Shown here: one piece after another, positions 8,873-16,706 of the stretch
How the letters are laid out: every line of letters begins with the position of its first letter
Numbering within the stretch: the first letter of the stretch is position 1
Source of the DNA: an uncultured Fastidiosipila sp.
GTDB lineage: Bacteria; Bacillota; Clostridia; Saccharofermentanales; Fastidiosipilaceae
DNA: 64,000 nt
Assembly: GCA_947253875.1 (NCBI GenBank)
Contig: CAMYAM010000001.1
Span: 111,841-175,840, forward strand
Reading direction: 5' to 3'
Notes under the pieces: generated by a model
The model's database searches: none
What the model was told of the DNA's origin: nothing
What the model saw: only the letters and a program-made list of their open reading frames with translations
Made by a program: the position numbers and the translations under genes

Positions 8873-9805
8873 TTACTTAAATTTTTCTAACTCATTTTTT
8901 AATTCTGTATATGTATTAAATCTTCTTAAACCTGATCTTGCTCCTCTATTTGTACAGTTAAAGGCTGCAAAAGCATTTGCAAATTTCAGACTTTCTTCAA
9001 TTGAATTATCTTTCACAAGTGAACTTATAAAAGCTCCAATAAAAGCGTCTCCCGCGCCAGTAGTGTCCACTACCTTTACTTGTTCTCCTGGAACTTCTAC
9101 TATTTGTTCTTCATCAATATACAGACAACCATTGGATCCTAGAGTAAATAATAATGCTCTAACACCTTTTGCAGTAAGGATTTCTTTTGCTTCAATGCAA
9201 GTAACCAAATCTTCGGGATAAACTCCACTCAGAATCTCAGTTTCAGACTGATTTAAAATCAAACAATCAATATTATTTAACATATCATCTGGAATTTCGT
9301 GAGCTGGGGCAGGGTTGATTATCGTATACATTCCCTTTTGTTTCGCTATTTCTAATGCTTCTCTTACTAGATTAAAATCAACTTCAAACTGAGCTAAAAA
9401 TACATCCCCTTCATCAGCTTCATTTAGAGCTGAGTGGACCTGATCTATATCTATAGTCATATTTGCGCCAGAATCAACAATAATTACATTATCATTTTCT
9501 ACCTGTGTGATAACGGCCGTACCTGTACTCACCTCTGATTTTCTTTGAATAAAATGAGTATCAATTGAGAAATTATTTTCGAGATCATCCAAAGCAAGAT
9601 CTGCAAAATCATCATTACCTACACTACCAATAAAAATCGTCTCAGTTCCTAATAAGCCGCAACTTGCTGCTTGATTCGCACCTTTACCACCCATCGAAAT
9701 TCTAAAATTACTACCTAAGATGGTTTCACCTTTTCCAGGCAAACGTGGGCTATTTATCATTAAATCTACATTAATACTTCCTAGAACAAAAACTCTTTTA
9801 CTCAA
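8873..9805 (-). CDS. rbsK: Ribokinase
   Basis: PfkB-family kinase phosphorylating ribose to ribose 5-phosphate. The N-terminal signature GSINVDL, the glycine pair ISMGGKGANQA (37-47) and the ATP/anion-hole motif DTTGAGDAF (247-255) with catalytic D253 are all present; 310 aa is normal. The start is a TTG at 9805 that overlaps the stop region of the preceding GNAT gene by 8 nt, indicating translational coupling. Together with the nucleoside hydrolase it links nucleosides to the pentose phosphate pathway. Transketolase is encoded at 14.6-16.6 kb. Regulated, by inference, through the operator at 10222-10245. Confidence 0.93.
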   Translation of the reverse strand: MSKRVFVLGSINVDLMINSPRLPGKGETILGSNFRISMGGKGANQAASCGLLGTETIFIGSVGNDDFADLALDDLENNFSIDTHFIQRKSEVSTGTAVITQVENDNVIIVDSGANMTIDIDQVHSALNEADEGDVFLAQFEVDFNLVREALEIAKQKGMYTIINPAPAHEIPDDMLNNIDCLILNQSETEILSGVYPEDLVTCIEAKEILTAKGVRALLFTLGSNGCLYIDEEQIVEVPGEQVKVVDTTGAGDAFIGAFISSLVKDNSIEESLKFANAFAAFNCTNRGARSGLRRFNTYTELKNELEKFK

Positions 9806-10208
9806 TATACATCACCATCCCACTACCAAAATTTGCATTTGGTCTCTCTATGAAACCAAATTTTTTATAAAAATCTTCTTTTCCTGGAGTAGACATTAAG
9901 CCAACATACGCTTCTGGACAGGCAACGCTACGAATATAATTCATTATTTCATTCATTATAATATTGCCATAACCTTTACCTCTATATTTATCAGAGACCA
10001 TTACATCCTTGAGAAAGAAAACTATTCTGTCATCTCCTATGACCCTACCCATACCGATAGCTTCATTATTTTCATACAAGACCACATCGAATATGTCTCC
10101 TTTTAGAGCCACACTTACATCGGTAGGCTCGTACATTTTGAAACCACATTCTGCATGTAATTTAAGATAAATTTCAGAATTTAAAGTATTCTTTTTTACT
10201 TCTAACAT
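9798..10208 (-). CDS. GNAT-family N-acetyltransferase, first gene of the salvage operon
   Basis: 136-aa acetyl-CoA-dependent acyltransferase fold. The acetyl-CoA pyrophosphate loop is visible as VSDKYRGKGYGN (about residues 72-83), followed by the helix IIMNEIMNYI and the C-terminal FYKKFGF motif typical of GNATs. The acceptor substrate cannot be told. The gene directly follows the promoter and LacI-type operator, and its 3' end overlaps rbsK by 8 nt. ATG at 10208 has AAAAGG 11 nt upstream, lying within the right half of the operator. Confidence 0.8.
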   Translation of the reverse strand: MLEVKKNTLNSEIYLKLHAECGFKMYEPTDVSVALKGDIFDVVLYENNEAIGMGRVIGDDRIVFFLKDVMVSDKYRGKGYGNIIMNEIMNYIRSVACPEAYVGLMSTPGKEDFYKKFGFIERPNANFGSGMVMYIE

Positions 10209-10221
10209 ATGTATGTAGACC

Positions 10222-10245
10222 TTTTGCTAAACCGTTTTACCAAAA
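10222..10245. promoter_or_regulatory. LacI-family operator of the ribose/nucleoside operon
   Basis: TTTTGCTAAACCGTTTTACCAAAA is a near-perfect inverted repeat centred on CG (20 of 24 positions symmetric), the standard form of LacI/RbsR-type operators. It lies directly downstream of the -10 box, over the expected transcription start and untranslated leader of the GNAT-rbsK-hydrolase-permease operon. A LacI-type repressor gene is encoded immediately upstream. Repression in the absence of inducer is inferred. Confidence 0.8.
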
Positions 10246-10255
10246 ATATACATTA

Positions 10256-10284
10256 AGTTTACCTTGAAGAATTTCTCTTGTCAA
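10256..10284 (-). promoter_or_regulatory. Promoter of the ribose/nucleoside operon
   Basis: On the minus strand, a perfect TTGACA (10279-10284) is followed after 17 nt by TAAACT (10256-10261). The operator begins about 10 nt downstream. This shows that the operon has its own promoter and is not only read from the regulator gene. Confidence 0.8.
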
Positions 10285-10380
10285 TACTAACAATCTGTAA
10301 TAAATATAGAAACTATATTTTGTTCAACAAGCATATATGAATTTGTTGTATTGCTTAGTTCAGAAAATATTTTTAATGCA

Positions 10381-11367
10381 TTACACCAGTTTGGGAGCTA
10401 GAACTGTAGTGACTTTATAAGTAGGATCATTGATTTGTTCAATGATTTGCTCGCATGTTTGTTCTGCTAGAAGTTTGGTATCCTGAGCAACTGATTTAAA
10501 ATATCCAGGTACAATCTCCTTTGCGAACAAGCTGTCATAACCAACGACCTTTATGTCACTCGCAAAATTTGCAGCTTCTAATTTTCTCAATAGACCAAAA
10601 GCCATTAAATCATTGCTACAAAAAACACCATCTACATTCTCTTCTAGCAAAATATTTATATCAACATTGTATCCCGCTTCAAATCTATAATTACCAGGGA
10701 AAATTATTTTCTCATTCAAAGTTTTTTTATGTTCTTGCAAAGCTCGTCTATAGCCTGCAAATCTTTGTGAGGCATTATAGTTATTAAGATCTCCACTAAT
10801 AAAAGCTACATTTTGACAGCCTGAATCTAATAAATATTTACTTGCTATATATCCACCATACTCATTATCAAAGCACACTTGATTCTCATCCAAGTCTGGG
10901 AATATCCTATCAACTATTACACTCGCTACAGAAAATCTAGTCAAAGCTTCACGTTCTTCAGTATTTAATGAGAAGCTTTCATTAGCTGGACAATAAATTA
11001 ATGCGTCCACCTGATAATCTTGGAATCTGGCAATCAATTTCTTATCCATATCAAGTTCATCATTACTGTTTGCTACAAATAGCAAATAACCCTTGTCTCG
11101 TAATATTATTTCAATATAGTTCGCCAAACTAGCAAAAAATGGGTTAGATAAATCTGGAATAATCAAACCAATAGTAAAAGTTTTCTGCGATGATAGACTC
11201 TTGGCCAACAGATTTGGTCTATATCCAAGATCTTCAGCAGCTTTTAAGATTTCTTCTTTTTTTTCTGCACTAATTCTAATATCTTTTTCGTTAAGTACCA
11301 AAGAAACAGTACTCTCTGAAACACCGGTTAGTTTAGCAATATCTTTTAGTGTTACTTTTTTCCTCAT
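10381..11367 (-). CDS. LacI-family transcriptional regulator (RbsR-like)
   Basis: 328-aa DNA-binding repressor. The N-terminus is a LacI helix-turn-helix (VTLKDIAKLTGVSESTVSLVLN, residues 4-25) followed by the hinge helix segment PNLLAKSLSSQ, then a periplasmic-binding-protein-like sensor domain starting TIGLIIPDLSNPFF. ATG at 11367 follows GAGGAACGT. It is separated from the salvage operon by 170 nt containing a strong promoter and a LacI-type operator, so it is the likely repressor of that operon, responding to ribose or a nucleoside derivative. The inducer is inferred from the neighbouring genes only. Confidence 0.9.
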   Translation of the reverse strand: MRKKVTLKDIAKLTGVSESTVSLVLNEKDIRISAEKKEEILKAAEDLGYRPNLLAKSLSSQKTFTIGLIIPDLSNPFFASLANYIEIILRDKGYLLFVANSNDELDMDKKLIARFQDYQVDALIYCPANESFSLNTEEREALTRFSVASVIVDRIFPDLDENQVCFDNEYGGYIASKYLLDSGCQNVAFISGDLNNYNASQRFAGYRRALQEHKKTLNEKIIFPGNYRFEAGYNVDINILLEENVDGVFCSNDLMAFGLLRKLEAANFASDIKVVGYDSLFAKEIVPGYFKSVAQDTKLLAEQTCEQIIEQINDPTYKVTTVLAPKLV

Positions 11368-11431
11368 ACGTTCCTCAATTTCTTAAAATAGAATTCCAGG
11401 CTGTTAACATTATTATTAAAGCACAAAAATA

Positions 11432-11478
11432 TAATGGTGTCGCCTATTTTATGAAAACATAAATTGGCAACACCATTA
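11432..11478 (-). terminator. Terminator of gpmI
   Basis: On the minus strand TAATGGTGTTGCC pairs with GGCGACACCATTA (one G-U pair); the inner loop can extend as TTTATG/CATAAA. TATATTTTTG follows. It lies about 85 nt after the gpmI stop codon. Confidence 0.85.
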
Positions 11479-11564
11479 ATAATTATTTCATTATATATTT
11501 TGTTTCAGAAACTCAAATCTAAATAAATTAATTTTGACACGTTTCTTAGTACAAACAGGTTGAA

Positions 11565-13157
11565 TTACTCAACCATTGATTCATTCCAATTCCAGCTTGC
11601 ATCTGGTTTTGCTACACCTAATACGTCACATACTGTTGCAGCTAAGTTACTTAAACCAAATTTACCTTCTTTGAACTTCCATTCATGTTTATCATCACAA
11701 ATATAGAAAGGTACAGGGTTTGTAGTATGACTTGTTTTTGCTACTGGGTTACCATCTTTATCTTTCTTGTCAGCAAACATTACTTCTGCATTACCGTGAT
11801 CTGCTGTAATCATAAGTGTATAACCAGCTTTTTCACAAGCTCTGTAAATACGACCAATTGCCAAGTCTACTGCTTCCATTCCAATAATTGTTGATTCATA
11901 AACACCTGTATGTCCAACCATATCACCGTTCGCAAAGTTACAACGCAAGAAGTCAAATTTATCTGATTCAATTGCTTCAATCAATTTTGTAGCAACTTCT
12001 GCTGACTTCATCCATGGAGTTGTTTGGAATGGTACATTGTCTGATTTTACTTCTTCATATAATTCTAGAGCTTCATTAATGTAACCAGATTTATTACCGT
12101 TCCAGAAGTATGTAACGTGACCGAATTTTTGTCCTTCTGCTACTGCATAAGCTTTGACACCTAAACCGCATAGATGTTCACTTAAAGTATTACTAATATT
12201 TGGAGGGCTTACCAAATAGTGTGAAGGAATATGTACTTCTGTATCATACTCAAGCATACCTGCATATTTAATCTTAGGATATTTTACTCTATCAAATTCT
12301 GAGAAATCTTCTTCGTCGAAAGCTCTACTAATCTCAATTGCACGGTCACCACGGAAGTTATAAAAGACAACACTGTCTCCGTCTTCTACAGTACCAATAG
12401 GTTCACCATTTTCTGCTACTACAAAAGGTGGAACATCTTGATCGATGCAGCCTGTTTCTTCTGTCAAAGTCTTGTAAGCTTCAGTACCATTGGCAAATTG
12501 TCTACCTTCACCTAATACGTGAGTCTTCCAACCTAACTCAACCATTGGCCAGTTAGCTTCATATCTATCCATGGTAATAACCATACGACCACCACCAGAA
12601 GCTACTCTTGCATCGAAGTTATCGTCACTTTGCTCTCTTAGGAAGTTCTCAATATCTTCAATAAATCCACCACCTGATGTTGGAGGGGTATCACGACCAT
12701 CAAACAGAACATGAACTCTAACCTTATTAACTCCCTCAGCTTTTGCTTCTTTTACTAAAGCTTTCAAGTGATCGATGTGTGAGTGAACACCACCATCAGA
12801 AAGTAAACCTAAAAAGTGGAAAGTTCCATCATTCTCTTTTACTTGCTTAACTAAGTCCTTCCATGTCTCTGATTCAAAAATTCTTCCAGAATCTACTGAT
12901 TCATTAACCAATTGAGCACCTTGTGAGTAAATTTGTCCAGCACCCATTGCGTTGTGTCCAACTTCACTATTACCCATGTCTGAGTCACTAGGTAAACCAA
13001 CTTCAGTACCATGAGCTTTGATAGGACGCATCATATATTTATCTGCTAAAAAGTCTAAATTAGGTGTTCTAGCGTTCAAAACAGCGTTACCGTATTCTTT
13101 ATCAGAAATACCAACACCATCCATAACAACCAAAACTACTTTGTTATCGACTGCCAT
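11565..13157 (-). CDS. gpmI: 2,3-bisphosphoglycerate-independent phosphoglycerate mutase
   Basis: Mn2+-dependent glycolytic enzyme interconverting 3- and 2-phosphoglycerate, the step before enolase. At 530 aa it matches the family. Alkaline-phosphatase-type metal and nucleophile sites are visible: D13 in VMDGVGISD, phosphorylated S64 in DMGNSEVGHNAMGAG, FRGDRAIE, and the C-terminal TADHGNAE. ATG at 13157 follows AGGAGG. It is monocistronic, with a terminator after it and another one upstream from the preceding GNAT gene. Codon use is regular, as for enolase. Confidence 0.97.
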   Translation of the reverse strand: MAVDNKVVLVVMDGVGISDKEYGNAVLNARTPNLDFLADKYMMRPIKAHGTEVGLPSDSDMGNSEVGHNAMGAGQIYSQGAQLVNESVDSGRIFESETWKDLVKQVKENDGTFHFLGLLSDGGVHSHIDHLKALVKEAKAEGVNKVRVHVLFDGRDTPPTSGGGFIEDIENFLREQSDDNFDARVASGGGRMVITMDRYEANWPMVELGWKTHVLGEGRQFANGTEAYKTLTEETGCIDQDVPPFVVAENGEPIGTVEDGDSVVFYNFRGDRAIEISRAFDEEDFSEFDRVKYPKIKYAGMLEYDTEVHIPSHYLVSPPNISNTLSEHLCGLGVKAYAVAEGQKFGHVTYFWNGNKSGYINEALELYEEVKSDNVPFQTTPWMKSAEVATKLIEAIESDKFDFLRCNFANGDMVGHTGVYESTIIGMEAVDLAIGRIYRACEKAGYTLMITADHGNAEVMFADKKDKDGNPVAKTSHTTNPVPFYICDDKHEWKFKEGKFGLSNLAATVCDVLGVAKPDASWNWNESMVE

Positions 13158-13273
13158 ATCGTATTTTCCTCCTCTTGTGTGTCAATAATTAGCTTCATAT
13201 TGCTATTTATTATTCAAGTATTCGCTCCTCATTTTACACCAGTTTATCTATTGCTTCAATTAATAGACTTAAG

Positions 13274-13307
13274 AAAAGAGGATCAACCTGGAAGTTGCTC
13301 CTCTTTT
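13274..13307 (-). terminator. Terminator between GNAT gene and gpmI
   Basis: AAAAGAGGA pairs with TCCTCTTTT, with an inner CAAC/GTTG extension, 30 nt after the GNAT stop codon. Read on the minus strand it ends in TCCTCTTTTCTT. Confidence 0.75.
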
Positions 13308-13336
13308 GTACATAATAAGATTAAAACTTTATTAAA

Positions 13337-13831
13337 TTATTCATCCTGAATCTTAAGTCCATGCAAAAAATCTTTATACGGTCCTGGAGTAGAATTTTCT
13401 ATCATAACGGCTCCACAAACCTTTTCATAAAACTCTCTAGGACCTACACCACCAATAATTGCATATTGATAGCCTTCTGCATACATAGAGTGCAAAGATT
13501 GTAATAATAAAGCTTTACCTATACCTTTACCTCTATATTCTTCCAAAACAGCTGTTGGCCCAAAAAAGTCCAGAGCAGTTGCGTTGTAACAAGCGTACCC
13601 TAGAAGCTTACTACCTTCAGTTGCAACAAATAAGCTAATTGGTTTATTACTAAAACAGACGTCAGCTTCACCTGCACTTCTCGGATTTCCAACTTCATTC
13701 TCTACAAAATCTAAAATAGCTTTTTTGTCAGGTGCCATTGCTCTTCTAATTTGAATCCCTTGAGCTGCCAATTCTTCTAGTTTCTTCTCGTTTGATGGTA
13801 GATCGTACAATCTAACTAACATATCTGCCAT
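13337..13831 (-). CDS. GNAT-family N-acetyltransferase
   Basis: 164-aa protein. The acetyl-CoA loop is seen as VLEEYRGKGIGKALL (about residues 96-110), with the downstream FYEKVCGA motif near residue 139-146. The N-terminal 30 residues are an extra strand/helix not needed for the fold. ATG at 13831 follows AAGGAG at 7 nt. It stands between the cobalamin adenosyltransferase and gpmI, and ends at its own terminator. The acceptor substrate is unknown. Confidence 0.8.
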   Translation of the reverse strand: MADMLVRLYDLPSNEKKLEELAAQGIQIRRAMAPDKKAILDFVENEVGNPRSAGEADVCFSNKPISLFVATEGSKLLGYACYNATALDFFGPTAVLEEYRGKGIGKALLLQSLHSMYAEGYQYAIIGGVGPREFYEKVCGAVMIENSTPGPYKDFLHGLKIQDE

Positions 13832-13911
13832 GTATAAACTCCTTATAAATCATAACCTTTGTAAATAACATCTCTCATAGATCTTATATATACATTTTAT
13901 GTAAAATCTAA

Positions 13912-14511
13912 CTAGTCAAAAATATCTTCCTTGCCAATGTCAAGATGAAAAACATCGCCACCTCGCTCGTAAGCAACATCCTTTTGGTTTAGCTTAGCAT
14001 TTGTACTGCGTGCAATAGCAAAGAAATAATCAGAAAGACGATTAATAAATTTCAGAGCAAATGGATTAGTTGCTTCTATCTGCATAAATGTTACTACTCT
14101 CCGTTCAGCTCTCCTGCAAATTGTTCTACATACATGTAGCATTGCAGAAATTTCACTTCCACCAGGTAGAATAAAGGTTTTTATTTCTGGAGCTTCTTTT
14201 GCATGTTCATCAATTCTAGCTTCCAACCATTCTACAGCTTTTTCGCTAGTTCTATAAGAATAACGCTCATCTCCTGCTGGAGTAGCAATATCATTACCAC
14301 AGTCAAAGAGTAAATGTTGTATTTCAAGTAATTCCTCACTCAAACTTTCTAAGCATTCAATTTCATTGACCTTAACTCTAGCTAAACCTATGAAGCTATT
14401 TAATTCATCAATGGTTCCATAAGCTTCGACTCTGGCATCGTCTTTGAAAACCGTTTTGCCACCAATAGTTTTGGTTTCTCCTTTATCACCAACTCTTGTA
14501 TATATTTGCAA
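13912..14511 (-). CDS. Cob(I)yrinic acid a,c-diamide adenosyltransferase, PduO type
   Basis: ATP:cob(I)alamin adenosyltransferase making adenosylcobalamin, the cofactor of radical mutases and dehydratases. N-terminus YTRVGDKGETKTIGG (residues 4-18) is the PduO/MMAB ATP-binding signature, V-AYGTIDELNSFIG follows, and the C-terminal helix carries the conserved arginines CRTICRRAERR. Length 199 aa is usual. The start is a TTG at 14511 chosen because AGGAGG lies 8 nt upstream. No B12-dependent enzyme or B12 transporter is in the window. It lies 48 nt after tkt and is probably co-transcribed with it. Confidence 0.92.
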   Translation of the reverse strand: MQIYTRVGDKGETKTIGGKTVFKDDARVEAYGTIDELNSFIGLARVKVNEIECLESLSEELLEIQHLLFDCGNDIATPAGDERYSYRTSEKAVEWLEARIDEHAKEAPEIKTFILPGGSEISAMLHVCRTICRRAERRVVTFMQIEATNPFALKFINRLSDYFFAIARSTNAKLNQKDVAYERGGDVFHLDIGKEDIFD

Positions 14512-14559
14512 AGCTTTAGCCTCCTAACAAAAGTTTTAAATATTTTTTTAAAATAAAAT

Positions 14560-16557
14560 TTAACCTAATAAACTCTTAGCTTCTCTGATTACATTTTCTT
14601 TTGTGAAGCCAAACTCTTTATAGAGAGCATCAATAGGCGCTGATTCTCCGAAACGATCTATTGCAATAATACTACCTTCGCGTCCAACATACTTGTACCA
14701 CGACATTGATGCTGCAGCTTCAATACTTACTCGTTTTGTAACTGACTTAGGTAGAACGCTTTCTCTATACTCAAGATCTTGCTCTTCAAAAGCTTCAAAA
14801 CAAGGCATGGAAACAAGTCTTAAACTTAAGGTAGAATCTTCTGCAAGCAATTCATCATAAGCTGCTTTAGCTATCTCCACTTCTGAACCTGTAGCCATAA
14901 TAATTAGTTCTGGTTTGTTATCATTTACATTATTCTCTTCTAAGATATATGCACCCTTAATAGCTTTTTCGGCTGAGGTATTCTCTAATGTTTCAACTTT
15001 TTGGCGTGTCAAGGCCAATAAAGCAGGACCTGGTCTATTTGCAGTTGCATAAGCCGCAACGGTTTCTTTACCATCAGCAGGTCTCCAGACCCATAGGTTT
15101 GGCATAGCACGTAAACCACTTAGATGTTCAATAGGTTGATGTGTTTGACCATCTTCACCTAAGCCGATACTATCGTGCGTCATGACAAACATAGTTGGCA
15201 ATTCCATCATTGCTGCAGAGCGCAAATCGTAATACATATACTCAATAAACACTAAGAATGTTGCACAGAAACTACGTAAACCTGCCAACGCTAAACCATT
15301 AGCAATTGCACCCATAGCAAATTCTCTAACACCATAATGAATGTTCTTACCTGAGAAATCATTTCTGTTCATGAAACCTGAGTCTTTCAAATCAGTTGAG
15401 TTTGAGCCAGCTAGGTCAGCCGAACCACCAACCAATAGTGGATCAACTAAGCTCCATTTATTTAAGACTGTTCCTGAACTTGCTCGAGTTGCTTGTTTAC
15501 CTGAGAAATCTTCAATGCCTTCGATATCTAATATATTTGGCCATTCGCCACTGAAATACATTCTTAAAGCTTCAGCTTTTTCATTATCTCGGCTTAAATA
15601 TTTCTCTACAAGTTGTTGCCAATCATGATTTGCAATCTGATCAGCTTTCTTAATTTCACGACAGTAATCTAAAACTTCTGGTGAAACATGGAATGACTCT
15701 TCTGGATTTAAACCTAATTTTTTCTTAGTTTCTTTTACCCCTTCTTCTCCCAAAGGATTACCATGAGATTTGTTAGAATCTTCAACTGGTGAAGAGAAAC
15801 CAATTAATGTCTTAACTTCAATCAAGCTTGGTCTGTTTTTCTCTGCTTTCGCTGCTTCAATAGCTTTGCCAATTGCTTCAGTATCATTTCCGTCTTCAAC
15901 TAATTGCGTATGCCATCCATAAGCTTCATAACGTGCTCTCACATTCTCTGTGAAAGCTATTTCAGTGTTACCATCAATAGTTATATTATTTGAATCATAA
16001 AGAACAATTAAATTACCTAAGCCTAAGTGTCCTGCAAATGATGATGCTTCAGCTGTAATACCTTCCATCAAGCAACCGTCACCTGCAATTACAAATGTAT
16101 AGTTATCAAAGACTTTCTCTTCATCTGTATTAAATATAGCTGCTAAGTGTCTTTCTCCTAGAGCTAAACCTACCGCTGTAGATAGACCTTGTCCAAGAGC
16201 ACCAGTTGTAGCTTCAATACCTCTAGATAATTCATAATCTGGGTGACCTGGAGTCTTTGAGCCAAATTGACGAAAATTTTTGAGGTCCTCAATTGTGTAA
16301 TCATGACCAAACAGATAGCTCATTGAATAAAGCATTGCTGAACCATGCCCTGCACTCAGAACGAATCTATCTCTATTAGCCCAAGTAGGGTCTTTTGGAT
16401 TAAACTTCATGTGATTTGCCCATAATTCAAAAATCATTGGCATAGCTCCAAGTGGCATACCTGGGTGACCTGAATTGGCTGCCTGTACCATATCAATGGC
16501 CAAACCTCTAGCTTCAGCTATAGCTTGAGCTTGCAATTTTAAATCTTTTTTTGACAT
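14560..16557 (-). CDS. tkt: Transketolase
   Basis: TPP- and Mg2+-dependent enzyme transferring two-carbon units in the non-oxidative pentose phosphate pathway. 665 aa, full length. Visible motifs: SGHPGMPLG, the TPP pyrophosphate motif AGDGCLMEG, the catalytic-Glu segment YGVREFAMGAI, the HQPIEHL loop, and a C-terminal transketolase domain ending GFTKENVI. ATG at 16557 follows GGAGG. It converts ribose 5-phosphate produced by ribokinase into glycolytic intermediates. It depends on TPP, which fits the thiamine transporter and riboswitch at 51 kb. Confidence 0.97.
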   Translation of the reverse strand: MSKKDLKLQAQAIAEARGLAIDMVQAANSGHPGMPLGAMPMIFELWANHMKFNPKDPTWANRDRFVLSAGHGSAMLYSMSYLFGHDYTIEDLKNFRQFGSKTPGHPDYELSRGIEATTGALGQGLSTAVGLALGERHLAAIFNTDEEKVFDNYTFVIAGDGCLMEGITAEASSFAGHLGLGNLIVLYDSNNITIDGNTEIAFTENVRARYEAYGWHTQLVEDGNDTEAIGKAIEAAKAEKNRPSLIEVKTLIGFSSPVEDSNKSHGNPLGEEGVKETKKKLGLNPEESFHVSPEVLDYCREIKKADQIANHDWQQLVEKYLSRDNEKAEALRMYFSGEWPNILDIEGIEDFSGKQATRASSGTVLNKWSLVDPLLVGGSADLAGSNSTDLKDSGFMNRNDFSGKNIHYGVREFAMGAIANGLALAGLRSFCATFLVFIEYMYYDLRSAAMMELPTMFVMTHDSIGLGEDGQTHQPIEHLSGLRAMPNLWVWRPADGKETVAAYATANRPGPALLALTRQKVETLENTSAEKAIKGAYILEENNVNDNKPELIIMATGSEVEIAKAAYDELLAEDSTLSLRLVSMPCFEAFEEQDLEYRESVLPKSVTKRVSIEAAASMSWYKYVGREGSIIAIDRFGESAPIDALYKEFGFTKENVIREAKSLLG

Positions 16558-16629
16558 TGAAAACCTCCGTTATTAAATATGCTTTTTTCTGTAAATAGTT
16601 TAGCACATCTGACTCATTATTTGCTGAGC

Positions 16630-16635
16630 TATAAT
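16630..16635 (+). promoter_or_regulatory. Likely -10 box of the fucosidase gene
   Basis: TATAAT 71 nt before the start codon; a CTGACT lies 15 nt upstream as a possible weak -35. It lies in the 149-nt divergent gap between tkt and the fucosidase. Confidence 0.35.
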
Positions 16636-16706
16636 AAAACATTAGTTATTTTTTTAATTTATTAGTAAGATAAATGAAAAACTATATTTAGGAATTAGGA
16701 GGAATT

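Noticed and set aside
14560..16557. A B12-dependent pathway suggested by the cobalamin adenosyltransferase
   Set aside because: No mutase, diol dehydratase or B12 uptake gene is within the window; the neighbours are transketolase and a GNAT, so no pathway can be claimed.
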